64,000 nucleotides of DNA from Ryuthela nishihirai (taxonomy: Eukaryota; Arthropoda; Arachnida; Araneae; Heptathelidae), in contig JAWZYU010000034.1 of assembly GCA_038380435.1 (NCBI GenBank), forward strand, positions 3,020,704 through 3,084,703, in the 5' to 3' direction. The notes below the pieces were generated by a model. It worked only from the letters and a program-made list of their open reading frames with translations. It searched no databases and had not been told where the DNA came from. Both the position numbers and the translations under genes were made by a program. How positions within the stretch are numbered: the first letter of the stretch is position 1; each line of letters begins with the position of its first letter. Shown here piece after piece: positions 52,597 through 63,505 of this stretch.

Positions 52597-53048
52597 AATT
52601 TCGGTGGTAGTGTGTCAAGTGATATTCACATCAACAATCTACTCTCTTTTCTCAGAGAGATGTGAGAAAAGCAACTTCATAATTTTAAGGGGGAAAAAAG
52701 AGAGAATTTTATTAGTACTCAAACAACAGAAGAAGTTCTTCTATTATTTGCATTTCCACCATTTGTGCGAATTTAATCTTTTGAAGTGTGTAAAGGTAGG
52801 TGAACGGAAAACTTCATTCTCTTTGAAAACGAGATTTCCATATTCACCAGAGGCGACATGCGTTCTTCTTGTTTACGTTATTCAGTTTTTCCATTTATCT
52901 TAATCACTTAATCATTTACTAACAAGAAGATGTTTTGCTTCACATAGTCAATAAATACGGAAATTTCATAACGGATTCGAATATTGCACAGGGTTTATGG
53001 GTACAAACACATGGCCGTCTTTTGCCCCACCATTTGTTAATTGAGTTA
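52597..53048. other. Unique DNA, nothing recognised
   Basis: Short frames only; the longest here (to about 52903) shows no known motif. Confidence 0.35.
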
Positions 53049-53296
53049 CGAGGGACATTCAAAACGTTCTTGACATGAATCTGCAGAACAAAAACAATTA
53101 TACTTATCTCAACAAAATATTTATTGTCTTTCAAAGTACTTCCAGCATCTATGCAAAGTTGCAGACGTCTACGTCTATTCGGAACCTTTGGTGGTATACC
53201 TGATTCGCAACCCCAAATGAACACATTTTGCAAAGTTTTGCACCCTTGAAAAGGCTTCCCAGAAGTTCCTTTTTAATTTTTGGAAACAGCCTAAAA

Positions 53297-53931
53297 CAGG
53301 CGTCGGAAACCTATGACCCGCGGGTCACCAAGTGACCCATTTAATAATTTCAAGTGACCCACTTGAGTTCTGAAAATAAAGTATGGCAACCTATGACCCG
53401 CGGGTCACCAAGTGACCCATTTAATAATTTCAAGTGACCCACTTGAGTTCTGAAAATAAAGTATGGCAACCTATGACCCGCTGGTCACCAAGTGACCCAT
53501 TTAATAATTTCAAGTGACCCACTTGAGTTCTGCAAATAAAGTATAATATTTGACCCGCGGGTCACTAAGTGACCCATTTAATAATTTCAAGTGACCCACT
53601 TGAGTTCTGCAAATAAAGTATAATATTTGACCCGCGGGTCACCAAATGACCCATTTAATAATTTCAAGTGACCCACTTGAGTTCTGCAAATAAAGTATAA
53701 TTAAAGTATAATATTTTACCCGCGGGTCACCAAGTGACCCATTTAATAATTTCAAGTGACCCACTTGAGTTCCGCAAGTGGGTCACTCGAAATTATTAAA
53801 TGGGTCATTTGGTGACCCGCGGGTCAAATATTATACTTTAATTATACTTTATTTGCAGAACTCAAGTGGGTCACTTGAAATTATTAAATGGGTCACTTGG
53901 TGACCCGCGGGTCATAGGTTGCCGACGCCTG
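53297..53931. mobile_element. hAT-like MITE with internal tandem and inverted units
   Basis: Ends CAGGCGTCGG and CCGACGCCTG are inverted. Flanks GCCTAAAA (53289-53296) and GACTAAAA (53932-53939) match at 7 of 8 positions. Inside, a unit of about 70-80 bp (GACCCGCGGGTCACCAAGTG, then ACCCATTTAATAATTTCAAG) occurs six times direct and about twice inverted toward the right end. Confidence 0.85.
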
Positions 53932-54411
53932 GACTAAAATCTCATGGTGAAATATAAGGTGAATACGCAGGATGGGGTACCTTTTTTTTGCTGTTCTAGA
54001 TAGGCCGTAACTTGCCAGGATTTGTGAAACTGAAGGAGAACACTACATGCCTATTTTTGGACACTGCTGCTTCATGTCCTTAACAATTTTGAGCAAAACA
54101 ATGTTGGTGTAGTATTCGCCATTTATAGTCAAATTTTCAGGTAAGGTGTCCATGGCTACCCTAATTGGAAATTGAAATAAATTGCGAACATCCTCTTAGC
54201 AAAGGTTTTGTCGTAGAATTTGGGGACATGGTTCATTTTTCACAACTCAAACATAGTTGTCGATCATTCTTAGAGTTGTATAGTAACAAACACTCGTCTC
54301 ATCACCTATAACACTGTTTGCTAACCGTTTGGGGTCACTAGATTCAAACATTCGCATCATCTCCTTGTACGAGTCGATTCTAGCCCTTTTCTGCTGTTCT
54401 GTCTGTAGGGA

Positions 54412-54741
54412 TTGGGTTGGGTTGTTTTACCTCTGAGCGGCACTTTTTTTGCACACCATGGGCTAAATGGCCAGGTCACATGGACCCCGAAGGCTCAGAG
54501 AAGGTTGGGGGAGGGGACCCCACTGGAACAGCTGTTAGGAAACAGATGGTAGCCTCCCGTCAAGGCCATCCAGCGTGTTCTTTAACGTGCACAGGGTATG
54601 GCTCTCCCGCACACGGGGCCACGGCTTAACGTCCCATCCGACGGACGGCGGCATTTCCAAGTCCATCGGTGTCCCCTACTGACCGTGGGCAGGGCGGGAA
54701 ATTTTGCGGAGATAAATCTCAACGCTGACTCAGCTGGGCTC
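54412..54741 (-). mobile_element. SINE-A, 5'-truncated
   Basis: Flanked by the exact 10-bp duplication TCTGTAGGGA (54402-54411 and 54742-54751). The tRNA-like head is missing from the B box outward, a classic incomplete reverse transcript. Confidence 0.92.
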
Positions 54742-55308
54742 TCTGTAGGGAACCCATATAGTTCAGATCTTTCGGAACTTTAAATGTTGATGAATAATTG
54801 TTTCCACACTGCCCAATCGATACACTGACATCTAATCTTCATACCGGAGCCTTGATGTGCAAGTTTCCCTTAATGAGTTCAGGAAAAGCAGCAATGGTTC
54901 TCTCATTAACGGCCCCCTTCGGATCTTCCCGCACGAGGGAGGTTTTCAAAATTCTGCTATCCCTCTCTGAATGTTCGCATCCATCCCATAATAGTGCCAC
55001 ATGAACTGGCGTGATCCCCACCTACGTGTGGTAAATCGGCACGAATTTTTTTGCACGTCCCCAAAGTGCATCCTTGTGAAAATATAAAATATTTCTCCGT
55101 TTAGTAGGCTCCATAGCAACAACCCACAGATTTCGCAGACCGAGCTTTATGCGTCGCCAACGAGGAACGAAATAATGAAACAGCCTGTATTTTTAACACG
55201 TAATGACAAGCTTGGACGAGCTTTCAAATAACTCATACCTCGTTAGCTTTGAAGGAACGAGTGAAAATATGCAGACACGTGTCAAGAACTTTTTGAATGC
55301 CCTCCGTA

Positions 55309-55919
55309 AGGGCATCTAGCTTCTACTATACTCCTTAACTGCATCATATTGAAGAGAGGACTTCATATTGTTTGTATCGCGTGATTGTATGTCATCTACG
55401 ATATTTATTACTTTTATGTGGGATTGTTGGAAGGCATTAAGCGTTCGTCACATTTTATTTCGTTGTGGAGTACCGTCTCTATTTTAATATTTTGATCAGG
55501 AAATAGATAAAATGGAATTCCACATGTAATATGAAGAAAGTTAATATGTGTATTGCAACATGACTGAAGGAACATACGATGGATTCAACAAAAAATAATT
55601 TTCATGGACTGTTTGGAAGAGATGAAAAAATATCATTCGAATTCAGAAATTGTGTTGCTCTTTACTACTGCAGTTGATAATGCTGCAGCAGATTATATGT
55701 CATTCTTTTTTTCGATAACGTTTTCATTCATTTTTTCTATTTAGAGATTTTATCGTTTTTTCCAACATAATAAAATGGAGAGTCGTAGCTGTTATCAGAA
55801 TTAGAAAATTTCACATGGGTAAAATAAACTCTTTTTTGTTTTTGGGACATATTTTTATGAGTTTTGTTCATCACGAAATGAATTTTTTAACTTCTGTTGA
55901 AATCTGAGAATTGTATATT
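55309..55919. other. AT-rich DNA, nothing recognised
   Basis: No frame or known repeat. Confidence 0.4.
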
Positions 55920-55921
55920 TA

Positions 55922-56637
55922 CAGTCGCTCAAAGAATATCCGAACATTATGATTGATTACAGAATTCAGAAAAAATATCTGGCAGCGATTTTTTTAGAGA
56001 TCAGTGATCTTGCAATCTTCGTGTCCACGTGATTACAGAATTCAGGAAAAATATCTGGAGCGTGTACAGCAACTGTACACGCTCCAGTTACCGTTCACAG
56101 CAAACTGGAGCGTGTGCAGTTACTGCACACGCTCCAGTTTGCTGTGAACGGTAACTGCACACGCTCAATATTTCCGTGAGTGAGCTCACACAATCTAGTA
56201 TCAAAATAATATGATCACCAACAGTCGCTCAAAAAAGTATCCGAACACTATGGTTGATTGCAGAATTCAGAAAAAATATCTGGCAACGATTATTTTTAGA
56301 AATGAGTGATCTGGCAATCTTCGTGTCACGTGATTACAGAATTCAGGAAAAATATCTGGAGCGTGTACAGCAACTGTACACGCTCCAGTTACCGTTCACA
56401 GCAAACTGGGGCGTGTGCAGTTACTGCACACGCTCCAGTTTGCTGTGAACGGTAACTGCACACGCCCAATATTTCCGTGAGTGAGCCCACACGATCTAGT
56501 ATCAAAATAATATGACCACCTACAGTCGCTCAAAAAATATCCGAACACTATGATTGATTACAGAATTCAGAAAAAATATCTTGCAGCGATTTTTTTTAGA
56601 AATTAGTGATCTGACAACCCTCGTGTCACGTGACACG
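55922..56637. mobile_element. Composite foldback element, second copy, right end lost
   Basis: Units start at 55922 and 56223 and the terminal copy at about 56522 (period 299-301 bp), with the same internal palindromes as at 49800-50646. It breaks off just past the centre GTCACGTGACACGAAGG (about 56622-56640), where the Tigger fragment begins. Confidence 0.85.
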
Positions 56638-56639
56638 AA

Positions 56640-56905
56640 GGCATCTGCACATTTCGATGTCTGCATTTGGATACCTGGCATCTGCACTATCTGCACATTC
56701 GGATATTCTAAATGCGGATGACCTGGGTGCATTGTCAACAATTAATAGAACTTTAAAATCGAGAGCTTTCTGCTTCATATATGTTTTCGCTTCTGGTACA
56801 AAGCAATTATTAAACCATTCTGTAAAGACATCAGTTGTCATCCAGGCTTTTGTATTAGCCATCCAATGTACTAGCAGCTGTTTTAGATCTTTGCCTTACG
56901 ATAAT
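56640..56905 (-). pseudogene. Tigger-type (pogo) DDE transposase fragment
   Basis: The minus-strand frame from 56862 reads ANTKAWMTTDVFTEWFNNCF, VPEAKTYMKQKALDFKVLLI and VDNAPRS. The pattern KAWMT..F..WF ... FVP ... FK.LLI.DNAP is diagnostic of the catalytic core of Tigger/jerky transposases; the Asp of DNAP is one of the DDE triad. After about 56715 the similarity stops. It is cut by the foldback element on one side and the Jockey-like LINE on the other. Confidence 0.75.
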
Positions 56906-57234
56906 GAAAAGACAAACATATACTCACATAAAAAAATTAAACATCACGGACCCCAACTGATGCTGATAGCTGAAACATAACATACAATGTGCCAGGATCA
57001 AATGACCCCATAACCATTTTCATCTGATGATCGCCGATAAGACCATGAGTCAAAGGCAGTACAAAACGTAAGTCACCAAGCTATGGTGAAACCCCGAAGG
57101 GCTATGAAAAGAACACGTAGGAACAGGAGCAGAAAGCAAGAACTAAACCAAAAAGGTATCCATATCGAAGATCAGGGGTCTTGCTCTTTTGATCCTGCTC
57201 TGAGGATCGAACAAATAATGCAATAGAGAAGAAA

Positions 57235-57847
57235 TCACATCATGAGGGTTTGAGTCAACACCATCAAAGAAGACCTTCGAGGTGTTCGTAATAAAGTTAT
57301 ATATGTGTTCAACTCCAAGATCGTGATGAATTCTTCTGTTGGTGACGAACCAGGGAGCATTCGTAACCTGTCATAACACTTTGTTCTGATATCGTTGTAA
57401 ACAACGGATATTTGTCTTTGTCGTATTTGCCCAGACAGGGGCAGCATAAGTCAATACTGGACGTAGCACAGAAAAGTAGAGAAGTAATTTGTGGTCAATA
57501 GAAAGGATCGAATTTCGAGCCAACAAAGGTCCAAGTTGGCATCGGATGATGTTAGCTTTATGAATGATGTATTTAATATGGCCGTTCCACTTCAATTTAT
57601 GATGCAAAATCAGCCCTAAATACTTTGTAGTTTTTTGCCAAGGAATAGGGTTATTAAATATACATTAACTGCTGTCACAGGAAACTTTCTTCAAAGAAAA
57701 TAGTAACGCTGAACTTTTGTCAGCGTTTATTTTGATCTTCCATTTATCGTACCATTTTTCAGCCAGGTCTAGACCTTTCTGCAGCCTGTCTATAGCTATC
57801 GAAGACCTCAGAGATGTAGAAAGTATAGCTATGTCGTCCGCGTACAT
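57235..57847 (-). pseudogene. Jockey-like ORF2, catalytic loop to C-terminus
   Basis: 57847-57665 reads MYADDIAILSTSLRSSIAID then LQKGLDLAEKWYDKWKIKIN, the YADD catalytic loop and following helix. 57607-57371 reads LKWNGHIKYIIHKANIIRCQ and LRPVLTYAAPVWANTTKTNI, the thumb. 57447-57235 gives the C-terminal tail in another frame. It is separated from the upstream RT frame by a frameshift at about 57845-57860. Confidence 0.82.
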
Positions 57848-59838
57848 AGCATAAACAAACGGTCATGCAAGGGGAAATCATGCATGTAGATAGAGAACAG
57901 AACAGGGCCAAGAAGTGAACCCTGAGGGACCCCTGCCTGTATACTCTGGACTACAGATAGACTCTCATTGACACATACTTGAAAAGTACGGTGATGTAAA
58001 TAGGATTCGATAAAAATAATCATCCCTGATGGGGCCTTTGCCCTGATGAGCTTAGAAATCAGCCCATCAACCCAAACCTTGTCGAAAGCCTTTGCCACAT
58101 CGAGGAAGACAGCAGCTACGAATTCCTTTTTATTTAAGGATTCCTTGAGTTTACCAACGACTCGTAAAAGCTGGTGATCCGTTGACATCTTATTCCGGAA
58201 AGCAAATTGTATATCCGGAATCACCTGATGTTGAGAGACGAATGTTTGCATTCGATTCAACATTATTCGTTCCAACAGCTTACTGAGACAAGACAACAGG
58301 CTAATCGGACGGTTGCTACTTGGAAATTTGTGATTTTTCCCAGGCTTAGGGATCATCTTGATCTTTGCTCGCTTCCATACCTCAGGAAAAACTCCATGTC
58401 GTATAAGGACATTAAATATAGAACACAAAAATACAATTGCATTGACGGGTAAATTTCTGATCATGGCGTTTGTAACCAGATCCAAACCAGGAGCCTTATT
58501 TCGCCTTAGCTTCCCGATTGCTGCCTGAATCTCCTTAGGGGTAGTGAAAAGTGTCTGACTTGTCGGACGCAGATAGAAATGATGTAGTTCATCTTTCATC
58601 TCTCGTTGAGTAATTTCATCTGACAAGTCAGAATTTTCCTGGAACTGGGTGACCAATGTTGAGGCAAACGCTTCAGCTTTCTCAGCATCACTATATACCA
58701 CCCCCTTTTCACCTTGTATAGGCGGGAGGTTATTTTTAGGATTTTTTAGCCTCTTTGTAAAGTTCCAAATAGAATTATCATAAACAGAGAGGTTTTCAAT
58801 CTTATTTTTCCAAGAGGTTGCTCTGAAGTCTGCGATATCTGCTCGAACTCTGTTCTTGAGGGCGTAGTACATATTTTTATCTGCAGGATACCGAAACCTT
58901 TGCCACCGATGTCTAGCTTGGTTTTTGGCCTTGACAAGTTCAAGTAAGTGGGAAGGTAACTTAAAATAAACAGGAGCCTTTTTCTTCGTATAACTAGCCT
59001 TCTTCTTACATGTATGAAGAATAGCAGTAAACTTTTCAATGACAGCCTCAATATTGCGGAGATGCGGAGAACTGCATTTTCCTTTGAAAGAAGCGTGAAC
59101 AAGCGCTTTGTAAACATCCCAATTAGTTGACACGGAGACAGGAGGAGTTGCCATATTCGATATGGAGAGCTGAAGAGAGATTGGTATGTGATCCGAGTTT
59201 AGCGATTGTATAGTAGCAAGACTGTAGGCCGGAAAAAAGTGTCCCAGCAGGACTATATCAAGCACATCTGGCATGTATTTCGGGTTGTACGGAAAATAAG
59301 TGGGACCGGAAGTCGCATCCACAATGATCCCCTTACTAGTAGAATATTCAAGCAGGGTGCGACCATTTAAGTTACACCTTCGAGAATTCCAAGCAGTATG
59401 TTTGGAGTTTAGATCACCAGCAAGAATTGTGGGACAGCCGGTTTCAAAGATCCAATCCAGATCCACAGAACGCAAAATAATATTAGGAGGCTTATAACCA
59501 GAAATGATGTTTAGTTTTCCAATACTAGTCCGGGGAATAGAGATGGCAGTTACTTCAATGGAAGCCACTTCAGGAAGCAGATAATGGAAGTGTGGAATAG
59601 AGCTCTTCACAAAAATGGCTGTCCCACCACCTCCATTATGTAGTCTGTCAGTTCGATAAACTTTGTAATTTGCGACATTTAGCGTATCACTAGCCCTTAA
59701 GTGTGTCTCACTCAGTAAAGCCACGTCCACATTAAACTGCAGAAGAAGGTTCAGAAACTCGAAAAGGTCTCTTTTAAGGCCGTTGCAATTCCACGCAATA
59801 ATCTGAAGCTGGTCATGATAATAAGGTGAATCACCAAT
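57829..59838 (-). pseudogene. Jockey-like ORF2, endonuclease and first half of RT
   Basis: Open over about 668 codons from just after a stop near 59838. The endonuclease begins IIAWNCNGLKRDLFEFLNLL (about 59805); VDVALLSETHLRASD holds the catalytic Glu, AGDLNSKHTAWNSRR replaces GDFN, and SDHIPISLQ ends the domain. RT: NKAPGLDLVTNAMIRNLP, IKMIPKPGKN, NRPISLLSCLSKLLERIM, FLDVAKAFDKVWVDGL (motif A), AGVPQGSLLGPVLFSIY (motif B). The frame is lost right before YADD. No in-frame ATG lies upstream of the endonuclease. The pattern of FLDV.KAFDKVW and no RNase H fits the Jockey clade. Confidence 0.85.
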
Positions 59839-60483
59839 CGGGGTTCAGAGCGTTGAGGAAAAGATCAAAAGCTCGGACTCCGACAGCAATTTTGGCCATC
59901 AGGCCTTTAGCACTTTGATACTCTGTAAATAAATTTTTAATGGTGGTCAGAATAGCAGCAAGATTTAACTGTTTGACAAAGGAAAAAATGTCTGTGATAT
60001 CCTTAATCAGAATTGAGTCGAAATCTTTTTTATCCCTCTTAGAGGATGTTTGTACTTTAGGGTTCTGCTGAACAGGAGTGGAAGTACGTTCATGTGAAGC
60101 TGGTGAAGGAACAGCAGTAGACTGTCCAATCCTAAATGTCGATGATGAAGCAACTGCAGCAGCATACGAAAGAGAAGTAGATGTTTTAGCAACAAACGGG
60201 GGAGTCACCTTTCCCTTTCCCAGAGGTACAGACTTTGATTGTCTATGAGATGGAGGCACAATTTTGGTAGAACCAAGTTTAGGATAGAAAGCACATCCCT
60301 TATAATTTGCTGTATGTGGCAGCCCACAATTAGCGCAAGTGGGGGGGGGGGCATCAGTCTTGCTTCTGGAACAAGTAGTTGTGAAATGATCCCCGGCGCA
60401 TTTCACGCAACGGGGCCTATTATGGCATCCACTCTGCGCATGACCAAACGACTGGCAGCGGTGACATTGAGTGGGTGCAGGTC
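59831..60483 (-). pseudogene. Jockey-like ORF1, CCHC part
   Basis: Reading on from an in-frame TGA at about 60484: QCHRCQSFGHAQSGCHNRPR then CVKCAGDHFTTTC and CANCGLPHTANYKGC, three zinc knuckles typical of Jockey Gag-like proteins. A Ser/Thr/Pro-rich stretch follows, then a C-terminal helix-rich part (FVKQLNLAAILTTIKNLFTE) and the end ALNPDW. It would bind the LINE RNA. ORF2 lies just downstream in another frame. Confidence 0.82.
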
Positions 60484-61667
60484 ATTTTCTATAATTTTCA
60501 ACCTTGATTCGTAGGTGAAAAAGACTAGTAACGTTGAAAATGTTCTTATTTGCAGCAGTCTTCGAAAGTTCGACAAGAAAAACGGGAATTGGTTTTCTAT
60601 CTGCACCGTGTTTGAGCTGTGAAATTTTAAGGGGGTTCAAACCCATGCCAAGTAGCTCAGTCCTAAGCTCATCGCAGGTAACATCCAGTGGTAAATTTTT
60701 AAGAACAACTTTTAGATTTTTTTTCAGCTTTAAGCTGATAGGTATGAAATTCAAGGTGAGACCCTTCAAACAATCTGACAAAGGCGCGAAAATCCTGAGT
60801 GCACTTCGTCTGTACACGAATGGCGTCTCCATTGGATTTGGCAGTGAAAGCCTCCACTGCCAAAACAGTAAGCTCTCGTTGTAATAGGGTCCAGTTTTTT
60901 GGACTCTTCAAAATAATTGGGGGAATCTGTTCCCGTTTAGCCACAGTCACTGGGGACGTATCCAACCGGCAAGACCTATCAGAGGTAGAGGCAGCCATAA
61001 CTTCCGTTGATCCATCAACGTGGTCAGAGTTCAGGGCTAAAACCGAGAATTTATTTTTAAGTGGAATAGTATCATGGGTAGGAGAAAGGGGAAGTTTATG
61101 TCCTTTCTTAACAGGTTTAAACTTTGTTGTGTCCATACTATCCGCTGTATCAGCAGTTGTAACAACAGAAACAAGATTCCCGGTGTTCTCGGAAGTGGTA
61201 GCAACCTGCTGGAGTGACGTTGGGAAGTTGAATTCACAATTATGTTCCAAAATTTCCTTTTCAATATAATATTTTTGTAAGATGGCCGTCTTAAAGGTGG
61301 CATAAGTTGCAGGATTAAGACCATGAATCTGAGTCATATTCGGCATACGATGTAAAATGGAGTTTACCTCCTCCAATTTATCAAGTTTGTGCTGCAAACA
61401 TTGACATGTTGAAGCAGCATCCGTTTTGGCCTCTCGTTGAGGCGGATGAGAGTTATCGCCAGTTTCGACACAATGATCAAAGTTTTCCCCTGGGGCCGGG
61501 GATATGCCATCCAACAACTGCGGAGGAGATACCTCTGTGCAGGGTAAATGCCCTTCAATAACGGAAGGACTACAGATTTGCCAGGCATCGTCGTCCGACA
61601 TCCAATGCAGTGCCGGCCCAGTAGAGTCCGCCATCAAAATCTCCCTAGGGTCCGCCACCACATCCAT
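60482..61667 (-). pseudogene. Jockey-like ORF1, N-terminal part and RNA-binding domain
   Basis: The ATG at 61667 opens 322 codons: an N-terminal half with a CQCLQHKLDKLEEVNSILHR helix, followed by Ser/Thr-rich sequence and PPIILKSPKNWTLLQRELTV. A frameshift between about 60830 and 60700 moves reading to KLKKNLKVVLKNLPLDVTCD and ELRTELLGMGLNPLKISQLK, the domain preceding the knuckles in this family (PRE_C2HC-like). It ends at a TGA just before the knuckles. Confidence 0.78.
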
Positions 61668-62092
61668 ATTTGAATCCTCGATATATCATCGAATGTTGAG
61701 ACAAAAGAAAAAATAAATACGCACTGACCTGAAGTGCAGAAGAACGAAGCCCAAGCTTTGGGCGAGGAAAAAAATTTTTTAAATATTCCCTACAGCTGCG
61801 ACAAACAGCACGGCACACACTCCCTATGGAATCCGGCGAAACAGTCCTTCGCAAAATCCACTCCTATCCTAGTAAAGTCAAGGAACGTGTGCACAAGAGC
61901 AGCGGTCGACACAATCCTCAGCAGCCGAGACACAACCTCACCTCGCAATCCGTTTTCCTGTAATCGGCAATTCCCAGAAAATCTATCGACACAGTCAGCC
62001 AATTCGGTCTTCTCAAGTCTCGGTCACAGTGTTGTTCACCGGATGACACTTTATGCACTGCTGGGTGCTGTGCGGGCGCTCTTGCACCTTGA
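61668..62092 (-). promoter_or_regulatory. Leader between ORF1 and the tandem array
   Basis: About 425 bp upstream of the ORF1 ATG, without coding or recognised motifs. Its first part on the plus strand ends at the array boundary (CACCTTGAGATCTTGTCGAC, about 62085). If the array is the LINE promoter, this is the transcribed leader (inference). Confidence 0.35.
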
Positions 62093-63505
62093 GATCTTGT
62101 CGACCTTGACGGCATGAGTGGGTGGAAAAAAAGGGTGGAGCGACCTGAACAGGGGAGACTCGTCTCGAGATCTTGTCGACCTTGACGGCATGAGTGGGTG
62201 GAAAAAAGGGTGGAGCGACCTGAACAGGGAGACTCGTCTTGAGATCTTGTTAACCTTGACGGCATGAGTGGGTGGGAAAAAAAAGGGAGGAGCGACCTGA
62301 ACAGGGGAGACTCGTCTTGAGATCTTGTCAACCTTGACGGCATGAGTGGGTGAAAAAAAAGGGTGGAGCGACCTGAACAGGGAGACTCGTCTTGAGATCC
62401 TGTCGACCTTGACGGCATGAGTGGGTGGAAAAAAAGGGTAGAGCGACCTGAACAGGGGAGACTCGTCTTGAGATCTTATCAACCTTGACGGCATGAATGG
62501 GTGGAAAAAAAGGGTGGGGCGACCTGAACAGGGGAGACTCGTCTTGAGATCTTGTCAACCTTGACGGTATCAGTGGGTGGAAAAAAAGGGTGAAGCGACC
62601 TGAACAGGGGAGACTCGTCTTGAGATCTTGTCGACCTTGACGGCATGAGTGGGTGGAAAAAAAGGGTGGAGCGACCTGAACAGGGGAGACTCGTCTTGAG
62701 ATCTTGTCAACCTTGACGGCATGAATGGGTGAAAAAAAAGGGTGGAGCGACCTGAACAGGGGAGACTCGTCTTGAGATCTTGACGACCTTGACAGCATGA
62801 GTGGGTGGAAAAAAAAAAGGGTGGAGCGACCTGAACAGGGGAGACTCGTCTTGAGATCTTGTCAACCTTGACGGCATGAGTGGGTGAAAAAAAGGGTGGA
62901 GCGACCTGAACAGGGAGACTCGTCTTGAGATCCTGTCGACCTTGACGGCATGAGTGGGTGGAAAAAAAGGGTAGAGCGACATGAACAGGGGAGACTCGTC
63001 TTGAGATCTTGTCAACCTTGATGGCATGAATGGGTGGAAAAAAAGGGTGGAGCAACCTGAACAGGGGAGACTCGTCTCGAGATCTTGTGAACCTTGACGG
63101 TATCAGTGGGTGGAAAAAAAGGGTGAAGCGACCTGAACAGGGGAGACTTGAGATCTTGTCGACCTTGACGGCATGAGTGGGTGGAAAACAAGGGTAGAGC
63201 GACCTGAACAGGGGAGACTCGTCTTGAGATCTTGCCAACCTTGACGGCATGAATGGGTGAAAAAAAAGGGTGGGGCGACCTGAACAGGGGAGACTCGTCT
63301 TGAGATTTTGTCAACCTTGACGGCATGAGTGGGTGGAAAAAAAGGGTGGAGCGACCTGAACAGGGGAGACTCGTCTTGAGATCTTGACGGCATGAGTGGG
63401 TGGAAAACAAGGGTGGAACGACCTGAACAGGGAGACTCGTCTTGAGATCTTGTCAACCTTGACGGCATGAATGGGTGGAAAAAAAGGGTGGAGTGACCTG
63501 AACAG
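62093..63505 (-). repeat. Tandem array, about 75-bp unit, about 19 copies, with 7-unit higher-order period
   Basis: The unit begins GGCATGAGTGGGTGG, has an A run, then GGGTGGAGCGACCTGAACAG, GGGAGACTCGTCTTGAGATC and TTGTC(A/G)ACCTTGAC. Variant markers recur 533-534 bp apart: GGTATCAGTGGG at 62566 and 63099; CATGAGTGGGTGAAAA with CAGGGAGACTC and GATCCTGTCGACC at 62341 and 62875. So blocks of seven units were duplicated together. The array is open in several minus frames because the unit lacks stops. This is not evidence of coding. Confidence 0.92.

Larger units (their letters stand above)
53080..55130 (-). pseudogene. Mariner transposase remnant
   Basis: Minus-strand traces in order: HVALLWDGCEHSERDSRILK, then EDPKGAVNERTIAAFPELIK (55005-54840, DNA-binding half). 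The hinge continues about 54800-54750. DPKRLANSVIGDETSVCYYT (near 54340-54270) has the first catalytic Asp region (GDET). A C-terminal LQLCIDAGSTLKDNKYF lies near 53165-53110. Stops and frameshifts are many. It would cut and paste the element at TA sites if intact. Confidence 0.75.
53049..55306 (-). mobile_element. Mariner element carrying a hAT MITE and a SINE-A
   Basis: Ends are inverted repeats of about 26 bp: CGAGGGACATTCAAAACGTT at 53049 and the inverse of CGGAGGGCATTCAAAAAGTT ending 55306. TA flanks both sides (53047-53048 and 55307-55308). Removing the two nested elements leaves about 1.28 kb, typical for mariner. Confidence 0.88.
56906..63505 (-). mobile_element. Jockey-like LINE with a tandem-repeat upstream region
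   Basis: Minus strand: ORF1 in two frames (61667-59831), ORF2 in three frames (about 59838-57235), a 3' UTR to about 56906, and an upstream leader (61668-62092) that follows a tandem array (62093-63505). It has a few frameshifts and a stop, otherwise well preserved. There is no RNase H domain. The array's place next to ORF1 suggests it is the LINE's own 5' region; this is not proven, and no target duplication was identified. Confidence 0.72.

Noticed and set aside
52538..52903. A 121-codon frame after SINE-B
   Set aside because: It starts within the SINE-B fragment, has no motif, and its composition matches AT-rich non-coding DNA.
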